This document shows, one piece after another, positions 5,653-15,300 of a stretch of 23,157 nt of DNA; position 1 is the first letter of the stretch, and every line of letters starts with the position of its first letter. Both the position numbers and the translations under genes were made by a program. This DNA comes from Stramenopiles sp. TOSAG23-3. Taxonomy: Eukaryota > Sar. The stretch covers positions 1 through 23,157 of the forward strand of contig LT642317.1 of NCBI GenBank assembly GCA_900128585.1. The letters are read 5' to 3'. The notes below the pieces were generated by a model. That model saw only the letters and a program-made list of their open reading frames with translations. It did not search any database and had not been told where the DNA came from.

Positions 5653-7113
5653 TTAACGCAACCTGCTGTTCGACGTCCCGTTTCCTTCGTCCCCATTGAC
5701 ACTATCGTCAATGTGCTTTATCTTATTCGACAGATCTGCCAACGTTGGTTGGGTTAGAGGGTCAGGGTTGGTTGCATTCCCATCGGAGTTTGTTCTTGGA
5801 ACATGAGCCGGGGGTCTATTTGGTCGTGATGGGGTGTTGCGAAATGAGCGAGACGGGGCAGTCGTATCCGATCGCGTTGCACCACCGCCATTTCCCCCAG
5901 CTTCAGTCTTGTTTGTTAAGGTTTGAACGGCGTCTAGGTGAGTTGGAGCTCTGTCTGGGCGAGTTGGGGCTGCCGTATCAGGGCGGGCTGGGGCAGTCAT
6001 CTCCGATCGCGTTGCACCGCCGCCATTTCTCCCAGCTACAGTCTTGTTTGTCGAGGTTTGAACGGCTTCGGGGCGAGCTGGAGCTGGCGCATCAGGGCGG
6101 ACTGGGGCACTTACCTGTGGCCGAGTGGCACCGCCGTGCCCTTCGGTCGTTTTGTTCGAGTCCGGTTTTACTGGGTTTACCGCGTCTGGTCGCTCAGGCG
6201 CCGGTGTGTCCGGCCGTGCTGGGGTTGGGGGGTCAGGGCGTGTTGAACCGCTTGTTTCGTTTTCTCCCGTCTTGTTTACCGACGGCGGGACTGGATTCAC
6301 CACATTTGGTCGGTCGGGCGTGGGCTTATCAGGCTGCGCTGGAGTCGGAATTGTAGGGCGTGAAGCGCCCTTGCATGACCTTCGTGCGGGCGTTTTGCAC
6401 TGTCTTTTCTCTCCACGGGCTCGTTTTATGTAGTCGCCGATGTCTTTGTTTCTTAGGGCATATGCATACTCGTCCGCGGTGCCATGCAATGATTTTAACT
6501 CTAGATCGGCACAGTAAGCGACCAGTAGTTTAACTGAATCCAGCAGCCCCATGGCGCCTGCCAACATAAGAGGGGTTAACCGCAAATCACTCTGTGCATT
6601 GATGTTAGCCCCATGGTTAATCAGAGCTTCCAAAATCTGGTTCTTTCCTCGATTAGCCGCCCACATAATCGGCGTCCAACCCGATTTATCCCTGTACCCA
6701 TCGACATTTACGTCTTGGTGCTGACACAAAAACTTGTCAATTGTATCTACCGTGGACGTTCGGCTTATGAAGTAAACCTTCCGCTCCGGCGAAACTTTCT
6801 CGTCGTTGATGTGGTGCTTGTGCATATGATACAAGACTTTGTGGTTGGCGCTATGTAAAATGTCTATCAGTTCCCCTTCATGTGGCCTTTCTAGTTTTGC
6901 AATGCCGTATTCATCTACTTCGTGCATTTTTGCTAGCCCCAAATGGTGTTTCAGGTCCGCTGTATCTTCCGTTTGGTGTTTAATATAGGGGTGCCTTGGG
7001 TACTTCTTCGGCGGCGCATGGTTCCTAAGCAAGGCGCTGCTTCCCTCCACTGAGCAACGCATTAACTGAACGAACATCACCATCATGAAATATAGTACCA
7101 TAGTGCAACCCAT
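5653..7113 (-). CDS. Membrane-anchored ankyrin-repeat protein with Pro-rich tandem repeats
   Basis: The product has 486 residues from the first ATG (7113), with a TATATATA box about 65 bases upstream. A Met-rich hydrophobic N-terminus (VLYFMMVMFVQLM) looks like a signal anchor or signal peptide. Residues about 138-235 hold two to three ankyrin repeats, with DKSGWTPIMWAANRG, HGANINAQ and LTPLMLAGAMG as clear helices and hairpins. From about 250 on there are some five imperfect repeats of 38-45 residues with APARPD, NKT and GGGATR. These contain several N-x-T/S sites, so this part could be extracellular and glycosylated. The family mediates protein binding; no specific role can be read. The C-terminal tail is acidic. 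Confidence 0.8.
   Translation of the reverse strand: MGCTMVLYFMMVMFVQLMRCSVEGSSALLRNHAPPKKYPRHPYIKHQTEDTADLKHHLGLAKMHEVDEYGIAKLERPHEGELIDILHSANHKVLYHMHKHHINDEKVSPERKVYFISRTSTVDTIDKFLCQHQDVNVDGYRDKSGWTPIMWAANRGKNQILEALINHGANINAQSDLRLTPLMLAGAMGLLDSVKLLVAYCADLELKSLHGTADEYAYALRNKDIGDYIKRARGEKRQCKTPARRSCKGASRPTIPTPAQPDKPTPDRPNVVNPVPPSVNKTGENETSGSTRPDPPTPARPDTPAPERPDAVNPVKPDSNKTTEGHGGATRPQVSAPVRPDAPAPARPEAVQTSTNKTVAGRNGGGATRSEMTAPARPDTAAPTRPDRAPTHLDAVQTLTNKTEAGGNGGGATRSDTTAPSRSFRNTPSRPNRPPAHVPRTNSDGNATNPDPLTQPTLADLSNKIKHIDDSVNGDEGNGTSNSRLR
5806..6363 (-). repeat. Tandem repeat coding Pro/Arg/Ala-rich units of the ankyrin protein
   Basis: About five units of 114-135 bases start near 6363, 6243, 6126, 6012 and 5877 (reading on the - strand). 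Each encodes T/SRP..., xAPxRPD, NKT and usually GGGA. Unequal unit length shows in-frame gain and loss. The opposite strand is open over the same span only as a by-product. Confidence 0.75.
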
Positions 7114-7174
7114 GAACAACACTTCCTTCCAGTTCAATTCTCCGAAATTATTCTTTCAAAGCTGAAATCCCTCT

Positions 7175-7185
7175 AAATATATATA
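7175..7185 (-). promoter_or_regulatory. TATA box of ankyrin gene
   Basis: TATATATATTT on the - strand, 62-72 bases before ATG 7113, in a spacer that otherwise holds CT-rich microsatellite. Confidence 0.45.
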
Positions 7186-7796
7186 CCCGCCTCTATCTCT
7201 CTCTCCCTATCTCTCTCTAAGAAATTGATTGAATGAACCAATATAAACCGATTCATTTCCCGTCATTACATGCAATCATTGATCATTGGTCATTACGCTT
7301 TTTCATTCACTTTTTTTAAAAAAATTATAATTTTTTATTAATAATAATTTAAATTATATTATTGTGTTGTTGCCCCCCCCCCCTTCTTTTCCTTTACACT
7401 AAATAACCCAAGTAAAACGCCGCCTCCTTTCACGTAAGGTATTTAAATACAATATAGCATGGTGATAACACCATTTCAGATTGCCGTAGTAAGTATCATG
7501 GTGAAAAACAATATTTGTGATTCAATAAAAAATATTATAATACTCCTTAATTCTTAAAATAAAAATATATGACCATTTCGTAGTATTAAATATAATTAAT
7601 ATTAATAATACCAAACAAGTAATATCAAATAATGGGGAACATTTTGCATTTTACATTTTACATTTTTCATTTTACATACATATTACAATTTTTGGTTTGA
7701 AAATTGTGTGTGAAATTCAGAAAAGAAGGCCAGTATAGTGTAGCGTGGATCTCCGCACCATATTACCTCTCTATCCCAACATCGTACCAAACGATC
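7186..7796. other. Divergent spacer between ankyrin and secreted-protein genes
   Basis: It contains a CTCT microsatellite (about 7191-7219), a run of 11 C (7373-7383), AT-rich sequence and a degenerate CATTTTAC tandem repeat (about 7646-7678). I see no gene or RNA. Confidence 0.5.
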
Positions 7797-8774
7797 ATGA
7801 AGAGTGTTTTTGTCGTTGTTTTTTTGCTTGTTTCAAGCGTTGCTTTTTCTGTAGCGAACGTGGAGGAAAGCTTCGATGAGGAGATTGCAGGGCTCCAGGA
7901 TGGGGGCGTAGGGCATAGTGAGAAAAAGACCAGGGAAAAGATGGTCACTATCGGAGATGAAAAATTTGGTGGCGCTCCGTATACTGGATGGGAAGCGGGA
8001 GACCCAGAATCTCTCATGGCAGCAGCCGAGGCCATGGGAAGGCATCACTCGGTCCCAATCCCCCACCCCAAAGAGAGAGGGAGAAAGTTCACGTACTGGA
8101 ATGTCCTTCTTGACAGCTCCGAAGAGATTACGTTTCGCTTGGATAAGATCCTGTCGTTTTACAACGAAGAAATCGTCGGTGCAGACGGCGAATCCGACTC
8201 CAATTTTGTTGAAGTGCTGAAGAATATTCAAGGACGGATTTTGGACTTAAAGCTAGCCTTTACAAAATCAGAGTGGCCAGAGTTTTTAGTGTGGAGCACG
8301 GCCAACCGTTTGCAACAAAAATCCATCCGGTTTGAGCCTGCCGACGAAACGGTGCCCTTGGTGCATCGCGGATTCGACGTATGGGACTTTTTTGTGACGG
8401 ACATTGTCGGCAAGAGCTGCAATTGGGACAATTTTCCTATTAAAATTGACCAATTGCTGTTCTTGGAGCTCTACTGCAAGAAGTATACGGATATCGTGAA
8501 AGACAGCTCGACGAAAACGTACGACTGCCAGTCGTTCAAATTCCAAGAAACGCTCCGCATAGAAGCTGTCGCATTTTCCCTACCAGTGCATGCTACGCAC
8601 GGAGTGAAGAACCTGCTAAAAGCCATGAACGAAGATCTCCCCACCGATGATAGGATCCACCTGTTTACGTCAGGCTATCAACATATCACGCGATGGGACA
8701 CTTTGGAAGACGGTGTCATCGCGAATTTGGCGCATTCCAAGAGGGCTCGAGAATTGTTTCATGGGGATTTGTGA
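7797..8774 (+). CDS. Secreted or ER-lumen protein of unknown family
   Basis: Starting at ATG 7797 gives 325 residues that begin with a textbook signal peptide (MKSVFVVVFLLVSSVAFS). The frame is open upstream to 7704 but without an ATG, and that extension would bury the signal. I recognise no domain in the mature part. It is acidic near the N-terminus, then mixed, with aromatic-rich patches (FTYWNVLLD, RGFDVWDFFVTD) and only three cysteines. It ends RELFHGDL. The last four residues faintly recall HDEL-type ER retrieval, but G at the second position is not standard. The gene converges on prefoldin 6. Confidence 0.75.
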   Translation: MKSVFVVVFLLVSSVAFSVANVEESFDEEIAGLQDGGVGHSEKKTREKMVTIGDEKFGGAPYTGWEAGDPESLMAAAEAMGRHHSVPIPHPKERGRKFTYWNVLLDSSEEITFRLDKILSFYNEEIVGADGESDSNFVEVLKNIQGRILDLKLAFTKSEWPEFLVWSTANRLQQKSIRFEPADETVPLVHRGFDVWDFFVTDIVGKSCNWDNFPIKIDQLLFLELYCKKYTDIVKDSSTKTYDCQSFKFQETLRIEAVAFSLPVHATHGVKNLLKAMNEDLPTDDRIHLFTSGYQHITRWDTLEDGVIANLAHSKRARELFHGDL

Positions 8775-8916
8775 GCACCACGGAGAAAAAATATATTTTG
8801 TGTAGGGGAATGGAACCTGGAAATCAATGAAAACATGCTCCTGCTCGCATGGTCGGGGTTAGAAAGGCATCAACATTAAGTGCACCACCTCTTAAAATTT
8901 AAAAGAAGAGGCCCTG

Positions 8917-8935
8917 ATGATACTTCCAGTATCAT
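8917..8935. other. Perfect 8-bp stem, 3-nt loop
   Basis: ATGATACT-TCC-AGTATCAT lies in the 259-base gap between two convergent genes. It is 143 bases after the stop at 8774 and about 98 bases beyond the stop of the - strand gene. It could form in either transcript's 3' end; no known function. Confidence 0.4.
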
Positions 8936-9033
8936 ATGATAAAAATAATTTTTTACAAAAGCACCGGCGGTTCGTAAAAAAACACTATTTTCAGACGAAA
9001 AATTTACTTAATATGTCCCCTAATTTTGCTTCC

Positions 9034-9423
9034 CTACTGCATCGCTGCGGCCTGGGCCTGCATCTTTTCTTGGAGGGCGCGCTGCATGCCCATGATTTTG
9101 GCAGAAAGATCCTGGGCATTTTTAGTTTTTGTTGCTACTAGGTTATCCACTCGCTTCACGTCTTTTTCAATGTATTCCAACCTCTTTGCTACGTTGTCCT
9201 TTGCGGCGCTAAATTCTTGAAGGACAAGTACTGGACCAACCATTTTATAGATTTTGGCACTGTCATCCAATATGTCCATCTCTGCCTTCACCATGTTGTT
9301 TTCATTTAACTGCGACGTGAGCGTTTGGTGCTTAGCTTGCAATTGGGCTATTTCTTTTTCCATGTCTCTCATAATTTTCACCTCGGCCTCAATTTCCGGG
9401 GATACGGCTTGGTTGCTTGCCAT
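9034..9423 (-). CDS. PFDN6: Prefoldin subunit 6 (beta-type)
   Basis: The protein has 129 residues, the same length as human prefoldin 6. It is two long helices around a beta-hairpin. The hairpin region carries the family signature QLNENNMVKAEM, then IYKMVGPVLVLQEF, then AKDNVAKRLEYIEKDVKR, matching QLTENNIVKEEL / FKLLGPVLVKQE / RATVGKRLDYI in the animal protein. Prefoldin is the six-subunit chaperone that hands unfolded actin and tubulin to the CCT chaperonin in the cytosol. ATG 9423 gives a complete N-terminal helix. A GTAAGA donor about 125 bases upstream might mark a 5'UTR intron, but no convincing acceptor follows. Confidence 0.93.
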   Translation of the reverse strand: MASNQAVSPEIEAEVKIMRDMEKEIAQLQAKHQTLTSQLNENNMVKAEMDILDDSAKIYKMVGPVLVLQEFSAAKDNVAKRLEYIEKDVKRVDNLVATKTKNAQDLSAKIMGMQRALQEKMQAQAAAMQ

Positions 9424-10097
9424 GGTCGTCTTGTCTGGTATTTATTTGTTTACTTCGCTACGGTCGGTCGGTAATAATTCAACAAAAAGTTCCTTTTTCT
9501 TCTTCTATCTTTGAAAGTAAACGATGGAACGTATCGTCCGAAATCTTACCTATCGAAGAACACTTGTTCCGTCTACAATGAAACTAAAATCAATTCATTA
9601 GATTGAATATTAATATTAAATTCAATTAGTCTTCTTCTTCTTCTTCTCATTTATTATTATTTTTTATAATAATAATAATTGTTTTTATGCTGTTGTGTTG
9701 CTGCTTCTCCTCTTCCTTCTTCTTCTTTCTTGTTTGTTTGTTGTTGTTGTTGAAATAATAATATATCTAAAATAAAACATATTTTATTATTATTATGAAA
9801 TTGAAATGTTGGTTTCAACTTTCTTCTATTTTCTCCTTATCTACTTGTTTCTCTGATGTTGTAAGTAGTCTATCCATTGGGCATTTTAGTTTTTAAAATA
9901 TCGAATTTCCTTTTCTTTCTTCTTTTCTTCGATTATTTATTGCTTTCTTGATTTTAATATAAGAAGCTAATATGAACACAACATCGCAACGCAATTCTTT
10001 TTGAATGGTTGTGGGATTGTAAAAGAAGATAGCATAGGATCAAATACTTCCTTCCTTCCTTCATCACTACTATTTTCGAATTAGCACTTGATATTAT

Positions 10098-10132
10098 ATA
10101 CATTACATAGCATTAATGCTATGATAATGTAT
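10098..10132. repeat. 35-bp near-perfect palindrome
   Basis: The centre CATAGCATT/AATGCTATG is perfect and loop-free. With one bulged A the pairing extends eight more base pairs on each side. Confidence 0.7.
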
Positions 10133-10310
10133 TTATAAATATAAGTTAATATTAGGGTTTTTAAAATTCTTTTTCTTTTTCATTATTCCGTTGAGGTAAA
10201 TATACTATAATAAGTGAGGGTTGAACTGCAATGCAAGAGAGAGAAGAGAGAGAGAGAGAGAGAAGAAGAGAGACTAGAAGAGATGATTACATTAGTCGTT
10301 CTATAATTTA

Positions 10311-10342
10311 GAGAACGAGAGAACGAGAGAACGAGAGAACGA
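10311..10342 (+). repeat. GAGAACGA x4 minisatellite
   Basis: Four exact 8-base units directly after a GA/GAA microsatellite. Confidence 0.8.
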
Positions 10343-10522
10343 GAAGAGAAGAAGGAAGAAACGAGACGAGCTGGCTGATTTTTGTAAACCGATGATCATT
10401 GTTGTTATTAATTAGTCTAGTATTTTATAGACGATTAGTTATTTATTGCTTAAAATACTAACCATTTATCTATCAAATGACGACAACCTTCCTTCCTTCC
10501 AGTTTATCTCCTCCTTCCCAAG

Positions 10523-10548
10523 CCCCCCCCCCCCCCCCCCCCCCCCCC
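10523..10548 (+). repeat. Run of 26 C
   Basis: An uninterrupted C tract in noncoding DNA, the longest G/C homopolymer here. It suggests that G/C runs are a general trait of this genome or of its assembly. Confidence 0.9.
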
Positions 10549-10803
10549 ACCCACACAAGACAAGGCAAGCAGGCCTCTGTCGTTTTGCTACCGTTACTCT
10601 TGAACTCCTCCAACACATACACACAACAAGAACACAAGCTGGGCTGAATATGTTTTATTCCACCAGTCGTCCTGCTGCTGTTGTTAATAATAGAGACTAA
10701 TAATAATAATAATAAATAAGAAGAAGAAGGGACGAATAATTGTTGTTAATTTAGGTGGGGGGAGTGTACATTATAATATCAATGCCAGGGTTGGTCGCCA
10801 TTG

Positions 10804-11683
10804 ATGAGTGATCAAGTAAGAAAGAAATTGAAAAGCCAAAACCACCATTCGTTCTTTCTTGACCATTATTTTTTAGCGTTAGCCGTTGCAATACGTTAAT
10901 AGACTGGCAGCAGTCGAAAGAATAATGTCACTGGAGAGCTCTTTGGAGCTTTTGAAGGAAGCACTCTCCCGTTACCAAGCGTTGAACTACCTTTCGAAGA
11001 AAGATGTGAACTACCAAAAGCCAGGGGTGGCGAAGCCGACAATGACGCATGCAAAAGAGGTGGAATTGTATTTAAATATTGCGGAGTGTAAGCGCCTCAT
11101 GGCCACCCAAATACCTGAAAATGATATAGAAAAAAAGGTAGAACTTTTGAAGGAAGCCGCGAACGACGTACACTGTGGGCACCTGATTTCGAAAAAGTTA
11201 CCCGTGGAAACAGATAGGGACAAAAAAATAGGGAAACGGACAGAAGCTCGGGTAATGGAACATTTTGGAAAAGTTTACGCGACCGCAGACCTCTACTTTG
11301 CGGGTAAGACGTCGTACAAAATGGCCACCTCCTTGTACAAAGAGATCCATGACAGCGAAGGCCAAGCGTCGGTTTTAGTAAAGCAAACAAAACTCGAACT
11401 AGAACACGACAGGGTCGGCGTTATATTGGAGAAGATGAAAGTGCTAAAGGAACAAGGCAACCTGGAAGAGCAACAACTGCGAAATGTATTTAACAAGCAC
11501 GACGTAGATGGGAGTGGAGAAATAGACGTAGAAGAGTTTAAAGGCCTGGCAACAGACTTAGGCACGGTCCCAGAATTGACGGACGAAGAAGTCGCAGAGG
11601 CAGTTTCACAGATTGATAAATCCAATGATGCAGAATTTTCTTTCGAGGAGTTGTGGACCTGGTGGATCCAAGACAAATTGTAA
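10804..11683 (+). CDS. EF-hand protein with helical N-terminal region (one intron)
   Basis: The long frame has no upstream ATG and would start at ATG 10925 (252 aa). However, ATG 10804, four codons, then GTAAGA at 10816 and an acceptor TTTTTTAGCGTTAG ending at 10882 join in phase 0. That gives a 270-residue protein starting MSDQPLQYVNRLAAVERI. Residues up to about 200 are helical, with repeat-like pairs (LLKEALSRYQAL, KVELLKEAAN, TSLYKEIHDSEGQAS) that recall TPR-like packing without a confident match. The C-terminal pair of EF-hands starts with a canonical loop DVDGSGEIDVEE (193-204 in the 252-aa count) and then a looser one, DKSNDAEFSFEE (231-242). It is probably a cytosolic Ca2+-responsive adaptor; the partner is unknown. 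Confidence 0.82.
10816..10882 (+). other. Spliceosomal intron, 67 nt, in EF-hand gene
   Basis: Donor CAA|GTAAGA, T-rich acceptor, phase 0. Two AGs lie 6 bases apart (10875-10876 and 10881-10882). Only the second keeps the frame open, since the first would add CGT and then TAG. Confidence 0.7.
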
Positions 11684-12265
11684 AACGGAACGGCGGGACA
11701 CGACACGAGTGGGTCGAAACGAGATGATGCAATATCTCGTTCTACTTTATAATTTTAAAGCACATTTATTAAATTTCTCTTTTAATTTTTTAATAAATAA
11801 AATAATTTTTAATCTTTTTTTTAAATATTATAACAGCCAATTTTCTTGTTTTTAAATATTATTTCTTCTCATCAGCAGAATTATTTTCAATATAATAACG
11901 CCAGCAGCGAGCAGAGAGGAGGAGAGCAGGCCATTCGTAATAACATTGGATGGCACTGAAGAGCCGTTACAGCAGCATCATTACACCATTCTTCATGTCG
12001 TCGTTATTTATATGTTGTACGTTTTTATGTGTACGTATATTATATAGCTTTTTATAAATAAAGAACAGTGGTGTTACGACAGAAGAAGAAGTAAGAAGAA
12101 AATATGAAGAAGAGTATTTTATTTTTTTAAATAATAATACTTCTTCCTACATAATTATTATGGTAAGGATTAACTCAAGCAAGAAGAAGGGAGTGAAATA
12201 GGAGATGTTGAACGGTACCCACGGATAACAACTTGAAATGGACACCAATGTTTAAACCATTTTTC
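11684..12265. other. AT-rich spacer before the large EF-hand gene
   Basis: AT-rich with AATAAA-like words just after the stop (near 11795), which may serve the upstream transcript's 3' end. ATG followed by GTAAGG at 12160-12168 and TTTTTCATGCAG ending at 12271 could be an intron in the next gene's leader. No gene seen. Confidence 0.4.
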
Positions 12266-12361
12266 ATGCAGAAACGACTAAACGACAGGGAGGTTAACCC
12301 CAGGGATTTCAAACCGCTTCTGTGCAACGCGAGAGATTATCCATTGTATAGACAGCGATGA
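12266..12361 (+). other. Upstream ORF overlapping the main start (ATGA)
   Basis: ATG 12266 opens 31 codons (MQKRLNDREVNPRDF... ending LYRQR) whose TGA shares bases with the ATG of the large gene (ATGA at 12358-12361). Splicing 12162 to 12272 would feed the same frame. Its composition is protein-like. It is either a regulatory uORF permitting re-initiation, or the true N-terminus of the large protein thrown out of frame by one base. Confidence 0.45.
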
Positions 12362-15300
12362 ACGAGATTTACGCAGAAAAGGAAATGTTGACCCCAAGAA
12401 AAAGGTTTATTCTGACCTTGCCTCAGATGGAGACTACCTCGAGCCCGGTCTCTCCCGAACCAGACGAGGCGGAGTCCAAAACGGGGGATAGGATGAGTAT
12501 GAAGGCCATGATGAAAATTTTAAAATTCAAGAATGTTCTTTTGAAGAAAACAAAGGAGGCACAGGTGCGACATCAGGCAATGAGAGCGGAGGCTAATAGA
12601 GCACTTTTGGCACTAAAAGTGACAAATAAGTTGAGGAAGAAAACAAAAAAACGAACGGTCTCCCAGGCTGAAAACGATTACAAATTGTCGGGCGATTTGT
12701 CGTTTTATACGGATGAAAATATAGCAAAACGTGAACATATTTTGCAGCATATCGACGTCCAACACGCATTACTAATGTGGTGGGCAGTGGTCAAGAATAG
12801 ACATAGCAAGGATCCATCTCAACCCGCATTGAACAAAATAGAATACCTTGAATTTCATTTTGCTTTATACAATGTCTTCAATAAAAGCGCAAAAAAGGAC
12901 GATTCTGAATGGCGAAAAGTTGCCGAGGAAGACTGGGACCACGACTGCAAAGAGCACGGCGCCTTCACAGAGAGTCGGTTTAAGTCGTCGCTGTTTGAAC
13001 TCGCAGATATTTGGTGCGAGACAATAACTGTGAAAGATTATGTAGATTTTATCAATTACGCAATGACTCGAATGTGCGAGTTGGACAGAGAAAACAGCCA
13101 GGTCAATATTCTCAATAGAGACAATTCTCAAATACGAGTCCCTTCGTATTTGCACGGCATAGTTTCCTCATTTGCAGACACAATCGAAAGAGAGGACAGT
13201 ACCACAACAGAATCGCTAGGGGACCGATTATACACCGGGTTGCAGAACATGCAATTAGAAGATATGAAAATAGAATTTTTGCGCGCAGCAGAATCAGGAA
13301 ATGCGCTGGGCCTGGCTGAATTTCACAGCGTTTTGGTGGAGCGGCTTGGGATACATATCAGCGAGGAGGAAGCGAACAGACTCTTTGCTTTGTGTGATGT
13401 AGACGACAGCAAATCAATCGATTTTAGAGAATTTTTAGTTGCTGCACAAGTGCTTATGCACAATTACAAACCTGAAACCTATGACAAAAGCACTGTGCTG
13501 CAAAATGCGTTCGATATTTACAAAGTTGAAGATCCAGGGGTCATATCAACCGGCAACTTCTTGACAGTAATGGACATGTGCGGACTAGGGGACGAACAAT
13601 ACAAACAAAGTGGCAATCCGGAAGCTGGTCCGTCACCAGGTGCACGCCCAGTATACAGCGACCGTGTTAACATGACGCAATTTTCGCAATTGTCTTCCAG
13701 CCCGAAGTCAATTTTGGCGGAGATACGCAGAAGCAGTTTGGGGATTATATTTGTTCCGGAACAGGCCAGTACGTTTAAGTTGAAGGAGCCTCTAAAAGAT
13801 CCTGGAGAAGAAGATGAGGTTGCGAGGGCGAAAGTCTCGCATCAAGACGATTCTGGCTTGAAGATCAAACCGCTTAGCAGATTTGAAAAGCTGCACTATG
13901 GCATAGCCTTACGTGGCAAGTCACGGTCGCGGAGGGGCTTAACCAATAGCGAAGTCATGGAAGAGCTTCGAAAAGTTCAAATGAAGAGGATGAATAAGCG
14001 GATGAAGCCTGCGGTCCTCCCGAACGTGCACGTGAACGAATGGACCAAATGGCACAAGCCAGGAGACCAACAATTGCTATTGAGCAACGAAGTTTGCGCC
14101 AAAGTATTGGAACGCTCAGGTTGCTCCCCGGTGGCCCTAAGCCCCTCTACGATGGAGAGGTTGCAGCGAGTAAACCAGACGCATGGCCACATTGGCCATG
14201 GTAAAGACGACCCGAACCACCTCACTTGCACCATGATGTCTCGCCCGTTGCGAGGTGTTGGGAAAGCGGAGCAAGCCATTGGTAATAGCAAACTACAGAA
14301 AGAACGACTGGAAGAACTAAACCAAAGTTCACTGAATTGGATAACAGGGAATGTCGTACTGGACCGTGCTGTGACTTCCCCACGAATGAATACCGGGACA
14401 GACTCCATTCGCCGCCCTTTGTCTGTGTCGCTCCCGCTCAAACAACAAATGGAAAAAAAGGTGGTTTTTAGCGACGAGGAATTGTTTAACTTGGGCCAAT
14501 ATCTACCACAGGAGGGAAGAGGCAACACTGCCGATAGTGATGGGCTACTGAGCAGTCGGCCTGCATCCCCTACTTTAGATCTCAACATGCGCGATGGCCG
14601 CAACAATACTGGCAGTCAAAAATTTGCATACCTCCAAAAACCGAAAACGGCAGCTTTGGGGGGGAGAAATCGTAGACCAATGGACCAGTCAGCATCGGCC
14701 CCACTGCTAATGCGGCCCAGCACTACGGTGGGAATTTCGTCTTCGGAATCAGCTAACATGCTATTGAGATCGCCGCCTACTCCATTCGCAGGCAATAGGT
14801 TCGAAGAAACGTCTGATGCTGTTCCTTCAATCCATGCATTACCAGTTGTGAAATTTCGTTACAGTAAACCCATGTCCAAGCGCCAAAAGAAGTTTGGAAA
14901 ACCTTTCAAACTGCCAAGGCCAAAATCAAAGCGCAAGCAGCGCGAAGATGCGTCTCATATTGTAGAGGAGGCACCTGCCACCCCTCGGAAAGGGGTCAAC
15001 GACTGCAACCAATTTATTGTTGCTAGTCGGACGCTTTCCCTTCACGAAAGTGAAGTGCCAGAGGACCCTTTGGTTTGGGCAGACCCAATATGGGACCAGG
15101 ACAAAAGCAAGGTAAGCATGGAGATAGTATATCGTGAGCAGATGGCCTCTAGAAGTGGGATTCGCCCTGGGACGTCGGGAAACCAGACATTGGAAGGGCC
15201 TGTGCAATCGCGAGGACTCGTTGGGACTAATGAGCCCGCCGTGTCGCACAGCGCACGGTATTCTAATTTTCAGAACGATAGGTTCGCCAGCGGCTCGCCG

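Larger units (their letters stand above)
9424..10803. other. 1.4-kb AT-rich spacer with many simple repeats
   Basis: It contains CTT, ATT and TTG microsatellites (9630-9770), a 35-bp palindrome (10098-10132), a GA tract (10236-10280), four copies of GAGAACGA (10311-10342) and 26 C in a row (10523-10548). TATAATA at about 10769 lies some 30 bases before the next gene's start. I see no coding sequence or tRNA; the ORF across the C run is low complexity. Confidence 0.55.

Noticed and set aside
5745-6356. 203-codon + strand ORF opposite the ankyrin gene
   Set aside because: It lies over the Pro-rich tandem repeats of the - strand gene and mirrors their periodicity. No start context or family resemblance.
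10446-10700. 84-codon ORF across the C26 run
   Set aside because: Low-complexity Pro run from the homopolymer, no recognisable protein, in a microsatellite-rich spacer.
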